Assembly: GCF_000306255.2 (NCBI RefSeq)
Contig: NZ_AKWY02000014.1
Span: 51,001-115,000, forward strand
DNA from: Leptospira noguchii serovar Panama str. CZ214
Lineage (GTDB): Bacteria > Spirochaetota > Leptospiria > Leptospirales > Leptospiraceae
Reading direction: 5' to 3'
Length of the DNA stretch: 64,000 bases
The notes beneath the pieces were generated by a model, which ran no database searches, had not been told where the DNA came from, and saw only the letters and a list, made by a program, of their open reading frames with translations. Positions within the stretch are counted from its first letter, which is position 1. Every line of letters starts with the position of its first letter. Made by a program: the position numbers and the translations under genes. Below are positions 54,568 through 64,000 of the stretch, piece by piece.

Positions 54568-56159
54568 ATTTATATTCTAAATTTAATAAAGAGATTCTTG
54601 TAGGGATTTTGTCTCTTTTAGTTTTAGGAGTTTCTCTTTTTCTTTTTTGGAAAGAAGGGGCTGTGGATTTCGGGAAAAGAGAAGCTGTAGGAAACATTAC
54701 TTTTAAATATAGAACCGCTCAGAGAAAATTTTCGGATCATATGATTTGGCAAGATGTGGAACAGAACTTTCCGATTTTTAATCAAGATTCTGTTAGGACC
54801 GACGAACTTTCAGAAGCGATCATTACTTTAAAATCTGGAACTAAGTTTGAATTAGATCCCAGATCTATGATTGTAATTCATCTTAAGGAAGAAGAAGAAC
54901 TTTTAAAACTGGAAGAAGGTTCCGTAAAAATACAGACCGATCATTCTATGAGTTTGATTTCCGGAAAAAACGTTTTAAAATCCGGTGACGAACAGGGTAT
55001 ATTTCGCATAACGCGAAACGAAAATAATACCGAAGATGTGGTGGAATCTACAAAAGGAAATCTGAGATGGATTAGCTCTGAAGGAAATGTAGGTTTGATT
55101 CAGGAAGGAGAAAATGTCAGAGTAGTAAAAAATACAGCCATACCGATCAGACAAGAATGGAAATTGCTGGAACCTTTGGATAATGATAGGATTTTTCCGG
55201 AAACTGGAGAAGCCAAAATAGTGTTTCGCTGGAAATCCGATTCTCTCTTTGTCGGTTTATTAGAAATTTCATTAAACAGAAATTTTAATTCTTTAATATT
55301 TAAAAAAGAAATTAAAGGAGATTTTACAGAAGATAGTTTTCCGGAGGGAATTTATTATTGGAGAATCGTTTCCTCCGATAGAAAAAAAATTTCCGAAGTT
55401 CGTAAATTCAGAATTCTGCCTAATCCTCCTGTGGCCTTATTATTTCCCTTGAAGAATACAACTCTAGAAGGAGCTACGTTACAATCTTTTCGTTGGAAAC
55501 CTTCCCAGTTGGCCACCGGTTATATTTTAGAAATTTCGCAATCTTCTGATTTTAAATCTGAATTTAAACAGATTACGGTTTTTAAAACTTCGATTTCGAT
55601 TCCTTTGTCCGTAGGTAAGTATCACTGGAGAGTAAAAACTTTTTCTAATTTGTCAGGTATGTCTTCCGTATCGGAAGTTAGATCTTTTTCTGTAGAAGAT
55701 GTAAAGTATATTATAAGTTCTGAAACTACTTCTGTAAAAGAAACGATTCAGAAAGAAAAGGTTCAATCTACTGAGCAGAAAGAAAATATTTCTAAAGATA
55801 ATTTTAACAGAAATAAGTTAGAGATAATTCCTAAATTGGTATATCCTATTCAGGGTGGGACTGTGGATATGACGGGACGCAATTCGATCGTATTTAGATG
55901 GAAACATAACTCTAATTCTAAAGTGGAGAAGTGGAATCTAAATCTTTACGGAAAAAATGGGGAGTCTATATTCAAACGATCTGTAAACGGAGAATCCTTT
56001 CGTTTAACGGATCTAAGTGTTTTAGACGTTGGAAAATTTCGTTGGGCGTTGATTCAAGATGGAAACGAATCTAATCAAAGCAAGGCGGAATTTACGATTG
56101 TTTTGAGAGAGGATTTAGCTACTCCCGAAACAAAAACGACTGGTAAAAAAGGGGAGTGA
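54564..56159 (+). CDS. FecR-domain membrane protein
   Basis: This 531-residue protein has one N-terminal membrane anchor (about residues 10-29) and an exported FecR-type domain (about 70-165, DELSEAIITLKSGTKFELDP, LKLEEGSVKI). Repeated beta domains of FN3-like character follow, each with FRWKxxS and YYWRIV or YHWRVKTF motifs (about 210-300, 305-375, 430-520). FecR domains act in extracytoplasmic signalling or peptidoglycan-side sensing. Here there is no sigma factor, and the partner is a cyclase. It is translationally coupled to the cyclase gene (ATGA overlap), so the protein may modulate or receive its signal. Confidence 0.8.
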   Translation: MNLYSKFNKEILVGILSLLVLGVSLFLFWKEGAVDFGKREAVGNITFKYRTAQRKFSDHMIWQDVEQNFPIFNQDSVRTDELSEAIITLKSGTKFELDPRSMIVIHLKEEEELLKLEEGSVKIQTDHSMSLISGKNVLKSGDEQGIFRITRNENNTEDVVESTKGNLRWISSEGNVGLIQEGENVRVVKNTAIPIRQEWKLLEPLDNDRIFPETGEAKIVFRWKSDSLFVGLLEISLNRNFNSLIFKKEIKGDFTEDSFPEGIYYWRIVSSDRKKISEVRKFRILPNPPVALLFPLKNTTLEGATLQSFRWKPSQLATGYILEISQSSDFKSEFKQITVFKTSISIPLSVGKYHWRVKTFSNLSGMSSVSEVRSFSVEDVKYIISSETTSVKETIQKEKVQSTEQKENISKDNFNRNKLEIIPKLVYPIQGGTVDMTGRNSIVFRWKHNSNSKVEKWNLNLYGKNGESIFKRSVNGESFRLTDLSVLDVGKFRWALIQDGNESNQSKAEFTIVLREDLATPETKTTGKKGE

Positions 56160-56163
56160 GGAC

Positions 56164-56982
56164 TTGAAATCTATAGTCTTAAAATTTTTGATTCTTTTTT
56201 GTTTATTTATTAGTTATTCTGAATATTCAGAGGAAAGAAAGTATACTTATTACATAGAATGGAACGAAGTAAAAGGAAATAACGGTTATAAAGTGGAAGT
56301 CAGAAAAGTTTCTAATCCTGAAGCCCTTGTAGCCGAAGAAAAAACGGTCACTAGTAGTTTAGAATTTTTAATTCCCGCAGGTGAATACGAATTTAGGATT
56401 TCGGCTCTGAATCGTTTTGGAAAACCATCTTCTTGGAGCCAGTGGTCTTCTTTTCAAGTCGAACAAGACAGACCTAAAAGTGTTGTGGAAGCGGAAAAAA
56501 AGTTGGCTGCTGCGGGAGTTTCTACCTGGAAGGTTTGGGTTCCTGGTTTGTTGCCGATCGAAAGAAAAGAATATACCAAGGCATCTTTGATTTTTTTATG
56601 GTTTGGTGCGCTTGCGGTTGCGGGTAATGCGGAAAGAGTCGCTGGTAATTCTTTTGCACAATCCACCACAAACGACTCCACGTTTTTAACGTTAGTCTCT
56701 TTTTATGCACCCTTGCCGGTATCAATTTATTTTATTCATCAAAGGGACGGAGACAAAAAAGAATATGAAAGACATCAAAATAATCAAGTGAGTATAGGTC
56801 TTTTAGCTCTTTTGAGTTATGGTTTAAACGTATGGTTGGAAAAACGTTCTTTTCATTCTACTACCGTTTTGATAGAATCCAAACCCGAAAGTATATTCAG
56901 AGGAAATGATTCTTATATACAACCGAACGCTTTGTTTTCTTTGGGAAGGTTTGAAATCGGATTTCGGAGGGAGTTAGAATGA
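56164..56982 (+). CDS. FN3-like envelope protein
   Basis: This 272-residue protein starts at TTG 56164, after GGGGAGTGAGGA at good spacing, with a signal peptide (LKFLILFCLFISYSEYSEE). An FN3-like module follows: YYIEWNEVKGNNGYKVEVRK with a terminal EYEFRISALNRFGKPSSWS (residues about 25-100). Then come one or two hydrophobic segments (near 140-165 and 215) in a KASLIFLWFGALAVAGNAE context. No family is recognised beyond FN3. It lies four bases after the FecR gene and overlaps the next gene by four, so it belongs to the same operon. A role in a cell-envelope complex with the FecR protein is inferred. Confidence 0.7.
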   Translation: MKSIVLKFLILFCLFISYSEYSEERKYTYYIEWNEVKGNNGYKVEVRKVSNPEALVAEEKTVTSSLEFLIPAGEYEFRISALNRFGKPSSWSQWSSFQVEQDRPKSVVEAEKKLAAAGVSTWKVWVPGLLPIERKEYTKASLIFLWFGALAVAGNAERVAGNSFAQSTTNDSTFLTLVSFYAPLPVSIYFIHQRDGDKKEYERHQNNQVSIGLLALLSYGLNVWLEKRSFHSTTVLIESKPESIFRGNDSYIQPNALFSLGRFEIGFRRELE

Positions 56983-57740
56983 TCGCACAAAAAAACGGTT
57001 TCTTAAAAAAGATCCCTTCTTTATGGAATGAAATTTATATTTTTTTTAATTGGATTAGAGATATTCAAAAAATAATATATTCTTTTTTGATCATGTTTTG
57101 TTTTATATCGCGTTGTTCGGTTCCGTTTCCTGATTTAAATCCGAGCCTTTTTTTATTACCTCTATTGAATTCAAACAACACGAATAACGTTTCTGATCCA
57201 AATCTTGAATTGAAATATATCTTTGTTACCGTTACAGGAACAACGGGACAGTTAGGCACGGTGACCGGAGCAGACAACATTTGTGCGAACGAAAAAAACA
57301 CGAACTTTGTTTCTTTACCCGGAAAAGGGACAGACTATAAAGCTTTGATTGCTTCGACGGTGGCTCCAATACGAAGGGCTTGTAATGCCACTCCTAATTG
57401 TGTCAACTCTGCGGAAAATACAAATTGGGTTCTTTTGTCTAATCAGGATTATTATAAGGGAACGGTCACTTCTCCCGTAAAAGTATTTACTACTAATTCT
57501 GCGGGGATTGTAGTTTTTCCATCTCTCAGTTCGATTGATTCTAACGCGGCGGCTACTTGGTGGACCGGAATAGAAAACGATTGGGTTTCCAGTCCGGATC
57601 ACTGTGTCAACTGGACGGATGGAACTGCCCTTAACAATGGACAGTTCGGTTCCGGGGACACTGTTTCTAACGTGTCTATTGCCGCAGGTTTTACTTTAGA
57701 TTGTAGTATTTCCAGGAAACTAGTCTGTGTTAGGCAATAA
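56979..57740 (+). CDS. DUF1554 domain protein, putative lipoprotein
   Basis: The 253-residue product has a long N-terminus, then a hydrophobic segment YSFLIMFCFISRC with a possible lipidation Cys at about residue 46, and a DUF1554 domain. That domain carries IFVTVTGTTGQLGTVTGADN, DYKALIASTVAPIRRAC, TWWTGIEND and HCVNWTDGTALNNG, ending in LVCVRQ. DUF1554 is largely a Leptospira family of surface or periplasmic proteins, with a C-type-lectin-like fold suspected. The start overlaps the upstream gene (ATGA). An internal start nearer the hydrophobic segment is not evident, so the extended N-terminus is odd. It is the last gene of the cyclase operon. Confidence 0.78.
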   Translation: MIAQKNGFLKKIPSLWNEIYIFFNWIRDIQKIIYSFLIMFCFISRCSVPFPDLNPSLFLLPLLNSNNTNNVSDPNLELKYIFVTVTGTTGQLGTVTGADNICANEKNTNFVSLPGKGTDYKALIASTVAPIRRACNATPNCVNSAENTNWVLLSNQDYYKGTVTSPVKVFTTNSAGIVVFPSLSSIDSNAAATWWTGIENDWVSSPDHCVNWTDGTALNNGQFGSGDTVSNVSIAAGFTLDCSISRKLVCVRQ

Positions 57741-58010
57741 AAAAACAAACGAACGAACTTGGAACAATGATATTACTCATAACTATATAATGAGTACCTA
57801 ATATTTTACATGGAATCAGCGTTTTGTGATAGAATTAACGGCACTTATTTTTATAGAGATCAGCAAGAGGATGAATAAAACAAAAACATATTAGGTTCTT
57901 TATATTCTTTTTTTGAATGTTATTTGAGATTAAGAATGAACTGTGTATAAATGGAGTTTTTGAAAAAACGTATCTATGATTAACAAAGTGGTTTTATTGA
58001 TTCGGTTTAA
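57741..58010. other. Gene-free spacer
   Basis: This AT-rich spacer lies after the DUF1554 gene. A fragment GGAGTTTTTGAAAAAACG near 57953 resembles half a family A end. Nothing else was found. Confidence 0.35.
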
Positions 58011-58113
58011 TAGAGTTGTTGAAAAATTCCATAGTGAAGATTCGTAAAATTGCTTCAATTGTCCATTTCAATCCAATATAAACAGATCAAGAATTAATTT
58101 TTTAACAACTCTA
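58011..58113 (+). repeat. Family A inverted-repeat element, copy 10
   Basis: The ends are TAGAGTTGTTGAAAAATTCC and AATTTTTTAACAACTCTAA. The interior, with AAAATTGCTTCAATTGTCC and AACAGATCAAG, matches copy 1. A single family B end word, AACGTGAGTTTTATAACG, follows at 58159. Confidence 0.75.
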
Positions 58114-58203
58114 ATGAAAAAAACGGAAGAGGGCCGATTTTGTGATAATTCTAATGTAACGTGAGTTTTATAACGAGTTAAATTTCATTTTTTTAATATA
58201 GGA

Positions 58204-59328
<1,125 letters not shown>

Positions 59329-59392
59329 TTCTATAGAGGTTATCGGAAAACACGTTTCCGATTTTAATATATTTTTTGCATCCGATCGAGAG

Positions 59393-59767
59393 ATGATTTT
59401 TACTGTGCTCCGATTTCCTAAGATACTCGAAAAATTGTTACAAGCGGGACTGGATCCGAATCGAATTTATGGATTTAAAAAAAACGTATTCGTAAACGAT
59501 CGCTGGATTGATGGGATTGAAGAAGATACTTTTTTGATACTTTGTTTAGAAGACACGAAAGAAGTATCCATAAATTCATTGCAATTATTATTGAAGTATG
59601 GAGCTCAGACGGATTTAGCTGTAAAACGATATTCTCTTGGAAAAGAATATTTATACAATCCTCACGCTGCCTTAGAGAATTCTTATTATAATTCTTCTCT
59701 TAAACGTAAGATATTAACAGAGTGGATGAAAAACAAAATTAAAAGAGTTGATGCTTTAAAAAAATAA
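59393..59767 (+). CDS. Ankyrin-like ORF, possibly 5'-truncated
   Basis: The 124-residue product contains two ankyrin-like units: [18 protein letters not shown], and after a 30-residue insertion [18 protein letters not shown] with HAALENSYY. The first ATG is at 59393, but the frame is open back to a TAG near 59316, and the 25 codons upstream read as coding ([17 protein letters not shown]). No ATG, GTG or TTG exists in that stretch. The gene may therefore use a rare start codon, be fused to the preceding gene by a frameshift, or have lost its 5' end. It is probably cytosolic as read. Confidence 0.5.
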   Translation: MIFTVLRFPKILEKLLQAGLDPNRIYGFKKNVFVNDRWIDGIEEDTFLILCLEDTKEVSINSLQLLLKYGAQTDLAVKRYSLGKEYLYNPHAALENSYYNSSLKRKILTEWMKNKIKRVDALKK

Positions 59768-59867
59768 AATATTCTAATGTATAGTACAAAACCATTTGTA
59801 TGGATTGAATCCGATCTGAAGGAATGGGAAGAATTGGATTTCAAATGAGAGATAAATTCTAAGTCAC

Positions 59868-60690
59868 CTACTCAAATTTTTTTGAACAACTCCCAGAGCG
59901 ACTTAAAAGGTAGTATTTTCTAATTTGTCTTTTAGTTCTATTTTTTAGATCAAATAAATCTATTTTAAAATTGGGAATAAAGTCTTTTAGAATATTAACT
60001 TCTTGATTTGTTAAAACGAGCTGATCTAAGAATCGATTTCTTAACTTTCATTTTTTTTTCACCATGATAAAATACGAATGGAATTACAACGGATATGGGT
60101 TTTCCGTTTTTATGTTGGTTTCGATAGATTTTTGTAAGATAACCTAGTAGTTGTATATAGATCGAATTATCTAAATAATGTGAATTTACACGAAAGAGGT
60201 CGATGCAAGGAAAATAGCAAGATGTCTCTCAAATTCAGCGTCTCGCTTCTTTAACTCAATACATCGCTCCCTAAATGTCGATTTTTAGAGAGGCATTCGT
60301 TAAGTTTTCCGGGTCGCTCGACAGATTGTGTTTTATTAAAACTAAAGAAAATTAGTATATAAAGTTTTGCGTATGCAATTTATTTACCAGAGCTGAGAGC
60401 TCGGTCTAGCTGCCTGGGCAAGCCGGATTTGCCCTGATTTTCTTACGTCGAACTCGCAATTCTTATGTTCGAATAGTAAATGCACATTAGTTTTGTTTCC
60501 AGACTTGAGAGGAATTTTAAATAGTAGATCTATTTGTTCTTGTCTGAGTTCTTCTAAAATAAAACTGAATTCTGAATTCTAAATTTAATATTTTTACTAC
60601 TTCTGACGGTAGTTTTAAAAAAAAATATATGACTGCTTCTTTTTTATCTTAAATACTTTCTCGGATCAATCGATCGTGTGGGTTGTTAAT
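59868..60690 (-). pseudogene. Rpn-family nuclease/putative transposase, broken and interrupted
   Basis: The minus strand shows Rpn/PD-(D/E)XK transposase sequence in pieces. The N-terminal part at 60690-60461 reads NNPHDRLIRESI, a stop, then DKKEAVIYFFLKLPSEVV. After a frame change it reads [20 protein letters not shown] and ends in the family motif HLLFEHKN. A family B element (60177-60460) follows. The protein then resumes at [18 protein letters not shown], continuing to [16 protein letters not shown], shifts frame at a nine-base A-run and reads [17 protein letters not shown], ending at 59868. The start codon is lost. The gene is clearly dead: one insertion, at least two frameshifts and an internal stop. 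Confidence 0.75.
60177..60460. repeat. Family B variant inserted in the Rpn pseudogene
   Basis: The left end AATGTGAATTTACACGAAAG and the right end CTTACGTCGAACTCGCAATT are imperfect inverted repeats. The right half matches 41934-42011 almost base for base. The element separates two adjacent coding segments of the same protein family, which defines its borders independently of the terminal repeats. Confidence 0.65.
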
Positions 60691-61113
60691 TTTGGTTATA
60701 GTTTAGTTTAACGTGAATGGCGATTTTAAAATATTCTATATTCAAATTTATTATATAATAGAATACTGAATTGAATGGCGGTTTAGATTGTTGTTTTTTT
60801 AAACTTAGAAAAAAACATCAGAACTTATTTTAGGATTTGAATCTTGATTTTTTAGACATTTATAATAGGGTTGTTGTCGTTCCTACAAAATCTTTCACAT
60901 TGTATGGTTGAATGTGAATTAGAAAAAGTAATATCGCACATTTTAGGTTTTTTTACCGTAAAACTACGATTTGCGGTAGTTCCCACAAATTAAGTTACTT
61001 ATGAATTTTGAAGCCGGATTTTTTATCATAGAATTTTTGATGTTACTACTCGGATGATAATAAAACTAGACTGAGCTTGTTGTAAAATTTGGAATGTAGT
61101 ATTTATTTTAAGA
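60691..61113. other. Gene-free spacer with family D words
   Basis: This AT-rich spacer holds TCGTTCCTACAAAATC near 60888 and GGTAGTTCCCACAAATTAAG near 60976, fragments of family D. A family B end word, AACGTGAATGGCG, is at 60710. No gene is seen. Confidence 0.35.
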
Positions 61114-61138
61114 AAGCCTATAGATTTGGATTAGGCTT
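61114..61138 (-). terminator. Probable terminator of the exbB-exbD-tonB operon
   Basis: AAGCCTA (61114-61120) and TAGGCTT (61132-61138) form a 7-bp stem with an 11-base loop. On the plus strand it is followed by ATTTTTT. On the minus strand it ends in TTTCTTAAAAT. It lies about 30 bases beyond the tonB stop codon. Confidence 0.4.
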
Positions 61139-61167
61139 ATTTTTTAGAATATTCTAATTTATTTATA

Positions 61168-61758
61168 TTAATAAAGACTAAATCGAACTGGAATTAGAAC
61201 TTTAACTGTAATCGGTTTGCCGTCCAGAATGGAAGGGGAATATCTTTTTTTATAGAATGCCTCGATTGCAGCTTCATCCAAACCGAACCCAAGGGATTTT
61301 CCAACGGAACGAACTCTTAATACTTGCCCATTTTCTGCAATGATTACTTCTAAAGTGGAGGTTCCGGTAATACCTGCTGATCTAGCTTCATCGGGATACT
61401 CCGGAGTGATATTTGGAGTTAGATCCACTGGAGCGGTTGCACCGGAAATGATTGCGTCTTGTGCGCCAGCAATTCTAGGATCTTCCTTTTTTTTAATTGT
61501 ATCAGTTACTTCAAATTCTCCGTCGTCTGCTGCTTCTCCAACGTTTGGTTCTTGAATAACTAAGTTATCTACAAATGCAACTTCATCTACAAGTCGATCC
61601 AATCGATCGAATTGAACAGAAGGTGTGTACCAAAAAAACAAAATGAATATTTGTAGAAGAAAAGAAATGGAAAGAAAAAATTCCATCCGATAGCGATCGA
61701 TCCATCTTCTAAACCTATTCTTTTTCACAATGGTAATTGTAGAGTTAGATTGAACCAT
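61168..61758 (-). CDS. TonB-family energy transducer
   Basis: This 196-residue protein has an N-terminal cytoplasmic tail, one membrane anchor (about residues 22-44, [19 protein letters not shown]) and a periplasmic linker. The C-terminal TonB domain (about 115-196) carries [20 protein letters not shown], the [19 protein letters not shown] helix and a final strand [11 protein letters not shown]. It passes proton-motive energy from the ExbB-ExbD complex to outer-membrane receptors. The linker is acidic rather than Pro/Lys-rich and is short, so reach across the periplasm may be limited. It lies three bases downstream of the second exbD. Confidence 0.88.
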   Translation of the reverse strand: MVQSNSTITIVKKNRFRRWIDRYRMEFFLSISFLLQIFILFFWYTPSVQFDRLDRLVDEVAFVDNLVIQEPNVGEAADDGEFEVTDTIKKKEDPRIAGAQDAIISGATAPVDLTPNITPEYPDEARSAGITGTSTLEVIIAENGQVLRVRSVGKSLGFGLDEAAIEAFYKKRYSPSILDGKPITVKVLIPVRFSLY

Positions 61759-61761
61759 CGA

Positions 61762-62594
<833 letters not shown>

Positions 62595-62620
62595 AAGAAT
62601 ACCTACATTCAAAAAAACGA

Positions 62621-63418
62621 TTATACTTTTTGGGAATTTCTCTTTAGGAATTCCTTATAGATTCTGTTTGCGGCTTCTTCGATTTCGGAAGTGAAACCGT
62701 CAATTCTAGAAGTTAGGTATTGATGGAATGTCATTGCTGGGATTGCAACGATCAAACCAGCAGCGGTTGTAATTAACGCTTCTTTAATACCGCCAGCAAC
62801 TACTTTTGCATTTACTTGATCAGCGTTTGCAATTGCGTCGAATGCGTTGATCATACCGGAAACGGTTCCTAAAAATCCGATCAAAGGAGCGATCGTAGAA
62901 ACTGCTGCAAGGATCACAAGTCCTCTTTCTAATATAGTAATTACTTCTGCTGCTTCTCTTTCTACACCTTTCGCGAAAATTTCAGCGTCTCCGGAAGATA
63001 CTTCGATTCCACCTGCTAAAACTTGAGTGATTTTATAATCTTTTCTTTCGTCTAGAAAACCGCGAACCGAGTCCAAACCTTTTGAGTCCATGGTCTCCCC
63101 TAAATCTATGTTATAACCTTTGGGAAGAAGTTTTGCTGTAGATAGGAAATAAATTCTTTCAAATATAATTCCTAAAGCTACGATTGAAGAAAGTGCTAAA
63201 GGATACATGGTCCAACCACCTAAAAGAAAAAGATCTACAAATCCCCAGCTTTTATCTGCTTTGGTGGGTGCAGGAGTTTCGGTTGCGGGGGAGGTTTGTG
63301 TTTGTTCTGGTGTTTTATTTTGTGCGAATATTACAGATGTGGAAATTGAAATCATTCCAGAAAGGATCAGTGTTACAAACACCCATTTGAATTCTTTTTT
63401 TATAGAGAAAAATTTCAT
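62621..63418 (-). CDS. exbB: ExbB/TolQ-family proton channel with N-terminal signal peptide
   Basis: This 265-residue inner-membrane protein has an N-terminal signal peptide (about residues 12-32, cut after FAQ) and a Thr/Pro linker ([20 protein letters not shown]). Three membrane helices of the MotA/TolQ/ExbB domain follow: [19 protein letters not shown], then [26 protein letters not shown] and [21 protein letters not shown]. The conserved GTVxGMINAF motif and threonines of the pore are present. It assembles with ExbD as a proton channel. GGAG precedes the ATG. It leads the four-gene operon. Confidence 0.92.
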   Translation of the reverse strand: MKFFSIKKEFKWVFVTLILSGMISISTSVIFAQNKTPEQTQTSPATETPAPTKADKSWGFVDLFLLGGWTMYPLALSSIVALGIIFERIYFLSTAKLLPKGYNIDLGETMDSKGLDSVRGFLDERKDYKITQVLAGGIEVSSGDAEIFAKGVEREAAEVITILERGLVILAAVSTIAPLIGFLGTVSGMINAFDAIANADQVNAKVVAGGIKEALITTAAGLIVAIPAMTFHQYLTSRIDGFTSEIEEAANRIYKEFLKRNSQKV

Positions 63419-63885
63419 CGACGTCTCCGATTAAAATGTCTCTGAAATATATCTTTGATTTGTTACTAAGTGATTACAAAAGGATTACGGATCTAAGATT
63501 TAGAGCATACTTTGAGTGTGATAAACAAATTCATTTTATGACATGTCTTAAAATTTAGATTTTTCTTATTAAAAAGGTTAGATGCGAAGATCGGTTTTGG
63601 TTTATACTTTGAATCAAGTTAAAAAATTTAGAATATTCAAAAATTGATAAACAGATTCATTTAAAATAATTGTTCCGTTTCTTGAATTCGATAAAAGCAA
63701 TTATACTTCATTTTCTTTTAAGAGATCCAAAGAAAGATTTAGCGAGATACGTTGTATCTTAAACCCAAGCCTTATTTTTCTGAGTAACTTGAAATTTGCG
63801 TTTAACTAAGTCCAGAGTAATTCACTTTTTATGATTACTAAGAGCACATAATAAAAGTTTGCACTTCAATCCTGTAAATTTAGCG
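63419..63885. other. Upstream region of the exb operon
   Basis: This region must hold the promoter of the exb operon on the minus strand. AAGATATATTTCAG near 63446-63459 could supply a -10 box (TATATT), but no good -35 partner stands out. I see no other gene or RNA. Confidence 0.35.
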
Positions 63886-63955
63886 AAAGAAAATCGGGGA
63901 AATCCGGCGTTGCCGGGCCGCGCTTTCACCCTCAGCAATAAATTGCATAAAAGAA
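63886..63955 (-). repeat. Partial family B variant, inverted
   Basis: On the minus strand it reads TGCAATTTATTGCTGAGGG, a GC-rich core with CGGCAACGCCGGATT, then GATTTTCTTTCGC. It is a diverged reverse copy of 41934-42011 and 60374-60457. GCCGGATT and TGCAATTTATT are shared. Confidence 0.5.
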
Positions 63956-64000
63956 ATGTAATATTTTATCTTTAGTTTCAATTGATTATGGGACACGATC

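Overview
The window looks like chromosomal DNA of a pathogenic-clade Leptospira, probably close to L. interrogans. This is inferred from the AT-rich composition, the Leptospira-type lipoproteins with DUF1554 and DUF1566 domains, the many hypothetical lipoproteins, and the wide intergenic gaps filled with short degenerate repeats. No tRNA, rRNA, CRISPR array or complete insertion sequence was seen.

Layout. 1-11.4 kb: a rhomboid protease, a conserved hypothetical, the glutamate synthase large subunit (gltB) and a zinc-ribbon hypothetical, separated by repeat-rich gaps. 11.7-21.6 kb: a TolC-like outer-membrane protein divergent from a thioredoxin-fold DUF255 protein, an SRPBCC protein, a large HExxH lipoprotein and recQ. 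21.7-30.1 kb: a recC-recB-recD operon divergent from recQ, with overlapping genes. 30.4-32.9 kb: an ABC-2 type exporter pair followed by a short-chain dehydrogenase. 33.2-38.9 kb: ppnP, a DUF1566 lipoprotein, thiC with its TPP riboswitch, and a lipoprotein.

39.4-48.6 kb is a minus-strand accessory cluster of an ankyrin/TPR protein, a WG-repeat protein, an Imm11-like (DUF1629) protein, a WGR-WGR-ATP-dependent DNA ligase fusion and a WGR-LRR protein. The last two share a recently duplicated WGR exon-like segment. 49.6-52.2 kb holds a CarF/TMEM189-type lipid desaturase tail to tail with a UbiA-like membrane protein, then an MscS channel. 52.3-57.7 kb is an operon of a membrane adenylate/guanylate cyclase, a FecR-domain protein, an FN3-like envelope protein and a DUF1554 protein. 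58.2-59.8 kb holds a YceK-like lipoprotein and an ankyrin-like ORF. 61.2-63.4 kb is a complete ExbB-ExbD-ExbD-TonB energy-transducing operon.

The gaps hold at least three families of small inverted-repeat elements (called A, B and C here) and one diverged 140-bp repeat (D). They also hold two gene remnants not visible as normal ORFs: a ribbon-helix-helix antitoxin without a start codon, and an Rpn-family nuclease/transposase gene broken by a family B element. Function calls come from motif recognition alone. No database search was possible, so repeat boundaries and domain limits are approximate.
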